Position numbers and translations under genes: made by a program
From: Pseudomonas berkeleyensis
GTDB taxonomy: Bacteria; Pseudomonadota; Gammaproteobacteria; Pseudomonadales; Pseudomonadaceae
Direction: 5' to 3'
Length of the DNA: 64,000 nucleotides
Assembly: GCF_014109765.1 (NCBI RefSeq)
Contig: NZ_CP059139.1
Span: 3,848,001 to 3,912,000 of the forward strand
Notes under the pieces: model-generated
Told to the model about the DNA's origin: nothing
Seen by the model: the letters and a program-made list of their open reading frames with translations, nothing else
Databases searched by the model: none
Part shown: positions 63,413 to 64,000 of the stretch, piece after piece
Position numbering within the stretch: the first letter of the stretch is position 1
How the letters are laid out: each line of letters starts with the position of its first letter

Positions 63413-63715
63413 ATGGAACTGATCGACGTATTCAAAGCCCTCTCGAACCCTACACGCCTCAAGATCTTGAAAGGCCTGAAGGATCCCGTGAAGAACTTCC
63501 CCCCACAGGATGAAGGGGACGTTCATACGGTGGGTGTCTGCGTCAGCAGCATTCAAGAAGGTGTCGGTCTGTCGCAGTCGACGGTGTCCGATTACCTCGC
63601 GACGCTGCAACGCGTGGGCCTGGTGGAAGTCCGTCGTATCGGACAATGGACCTACTACAAGCGCAATGAAGCAAACATCCGTGCCCTTGCCGAGCTTCTG
63701 GACAAGGAGCTGTAA
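63413..63715 (+). CDS. ArsR/SmtB-family winged-helix repressor
   Basis: A 100-residue ArsR-type regulator: ELIDVFKALSNPTRLKILKG at the start, and the recognition helix and wing in GVGLSQSTVSDYLATLQRVG and RIGQWTYYKRNEANIRAL. A single Cys lies in VGVCVSSIQ, so a classical metal-thiolate site is absent; it may sense a redox or organic signal. There is no Shine-Dalgarno and the promoter lies so close that the message may be leaderless. The downstream oxidoreductase gene carries related operator-like palindromes, so it is the probable target. Confidence 0.88.
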   Translation: MELIDVFKALSNPTRLKILKGLKDPVKNFPPQDEGDVHTVGVCVSSIQEGVGLSQSTVSDYLATLQRVGLVEVRRIGQWTYYKRNEANIRALAELLDKEL

Positions 63716-63728
63716 TTTTTCACCCACA

Positions 63729-63750
63729 AATATCGAAAAATCTCGATATT
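63729..63750. promoter_or_regulatory. Second ArsR-type operator with decayed leader copy
   Basis: AATATCGA-AAAATC-TCGATATT has perfect 8-base arms and shares the AATATCGATATT half-sites with the operator before the ArsR gene. It is followed by CCTTTTTGCCGAAACGAGAA and ATG AAC TGA (63777-63785), which parallels the real leader at 63840-63868. Confidence 0.65.
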
Positions 63751-63817
63751 CCTTTTTGCCGAAACGAGAACTCACAATGAACTGAGGCCATAGAAACTCC
63801 CTTAAATCTTCGCATCA

Positions 63818-63842
63818 ATATATCGAAAATTCCCTATATCCC
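63818..63842. promoter_or_regulatory. Third operator-like palindrome and leader of the oxidoreductase gene
   Basis: ATATATCGAAAATTCCCTATAT is a degraded version of the palindrome at 63729-63750. It is followed by CCCTTTTTCCAGAAACGAGG and the true ATG at 63866. The two blocks look like a tandem duplication of about 90 bases period. Confidence 0.5.
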
Positions 63843-63865
63843 TTTTTCCAGAAACGAGGTTTACC

Positions 63866-64000
63866 ATGAAAGCACAGATACTGAAGTCATTTGGCGGCCC
63901 GGAATCGTTCGAACTGCGTGACGTGCCCAAGCCCGTACCGCAAGCAGGACAGGTTCTGGTTCGTGTCCACGCCACCTCCATCAACCCGCTGGATTTCCAG
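63866..64000 (+). CDS. Zinc-independent MDR oxidoreductase, N-terminal fragment
   Basis: The first 45 codons of a medium-chain dehydrogenase/quinone oxidoreductase: [20 protein letters not shown], then [17 protein letters not shown], cut by the window edge. GAGG lies 8 bases before the ATG. It is probably a target of the ArsR-type repressor, as operator-like palindromes precede it. Such ArsR-MDR pairs often respond to quinones or electrophiles. Cofactor and substrate regions lie outside the window. Confidence 0.8.
   Translation, partial: MKAQILKSFGGPESFELRDVPKPVPQAGQVLVRVHATSINPLDFQ

Overview
The window looks like a piece of chromosome from a Pseudomonas of the mendocina/oleovorans type. It is GC-rich and strongly biased to G/C at codon third positions. 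It carries fadD2-fadD1 followed by an alpha/beta hydrolase and a MaoC hydratase, a rapA gene, a tiny ccoM-like gene behind an ANR/FNR box, a MHYT-GGDEF-EAL protein, and many REP-type palindromes with their own RAYT transposase. Genus and group assignment are inferred from gene content and not checked by any search. No phage, plasmid, integrase, CRISPR array or rRNA is visible. One tRNA gene (Thr, CGT) is present.

Layout. 1-8.7 kb: truncated AraC/GyrI regulator, nitrilase with divergent LysR regulator, membrane PQQ glucose dehydrogenase (gcd) behind overlapping palindromes, a decayed MFS fragment, an AhpD-like protein, and an MFS exporter with divergent LysR regulator. 8.8-12.9 kb: DauR/YheO-type regulator facing a coupled dehydratase/ornithine-cyclodeaminase-like pair, then a quinone reductase-like flavoprotein and a TetR regulator. 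13-17.4 kb: CitMHS citrate transporter, and a MarR regulator divergent from coupled EamA and CynX-type transporters. 17.4-24.5 kb: RAYT with flanking REP sequences, then a run of pyridoxal-phosphate genes (glyA, argD-like, yggS) with a BenE-family transporter and a divergent MocR regulator. 24.8-34.3 kb: fadD1, fadD2, lipase-like hydrolase and MaoC, then codB / PucR regulator / codA for cytosine salvage. 34.6-40.4 kb: argC, an aromatic-acid-type efflux set (FUSC, DUF1656, HlyD), ccoM, and alkB coupled to a 53-residue basic protein. 40.7-53.1 kb: rapA, AraC regulator, a second SNF2 ATPase with SWIM finger, GNAT, diguanylate cyclase, tRNA-Thr, cvfB, a soluble PQQ sugar dehydrogenase and a periplasmic binding protein. 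53.2-64 kb: a quinone oxidoreductase, a spinster-like MFS carrier, a 723-residue tubulin/FtsZ-like GTPase, a MHYT-GGDEF-EAL protein, a hydroxypyruvate isomerase/tartronate semialdehyde reductase-like pair, a lipoprotein, and an ArsR regulator upstream of a second oxidoreductase that runs off the window.

The most unusual items are: (i) the single-gene tubulin-like protein with T1, T4 and T7-like GTPase loops; (ii) a dispersed element of about 130-140 bp present three times, whose ends differ between copies yet pair within each copy; (iii) the RAYT gene between REP hairpins that carry compensatory changes, and REP units that supply the stop codons of several genes; (iv) the vitamin-B6-themed cluster, which suggests a non-benzoate role for its BenE-family carrier; and (v) regulatory DNA: an exact SlyA-type box before gcd, a matching palindrome before the FUSC efflux operon, and a duplicated ArsR-type leader at the right edge.
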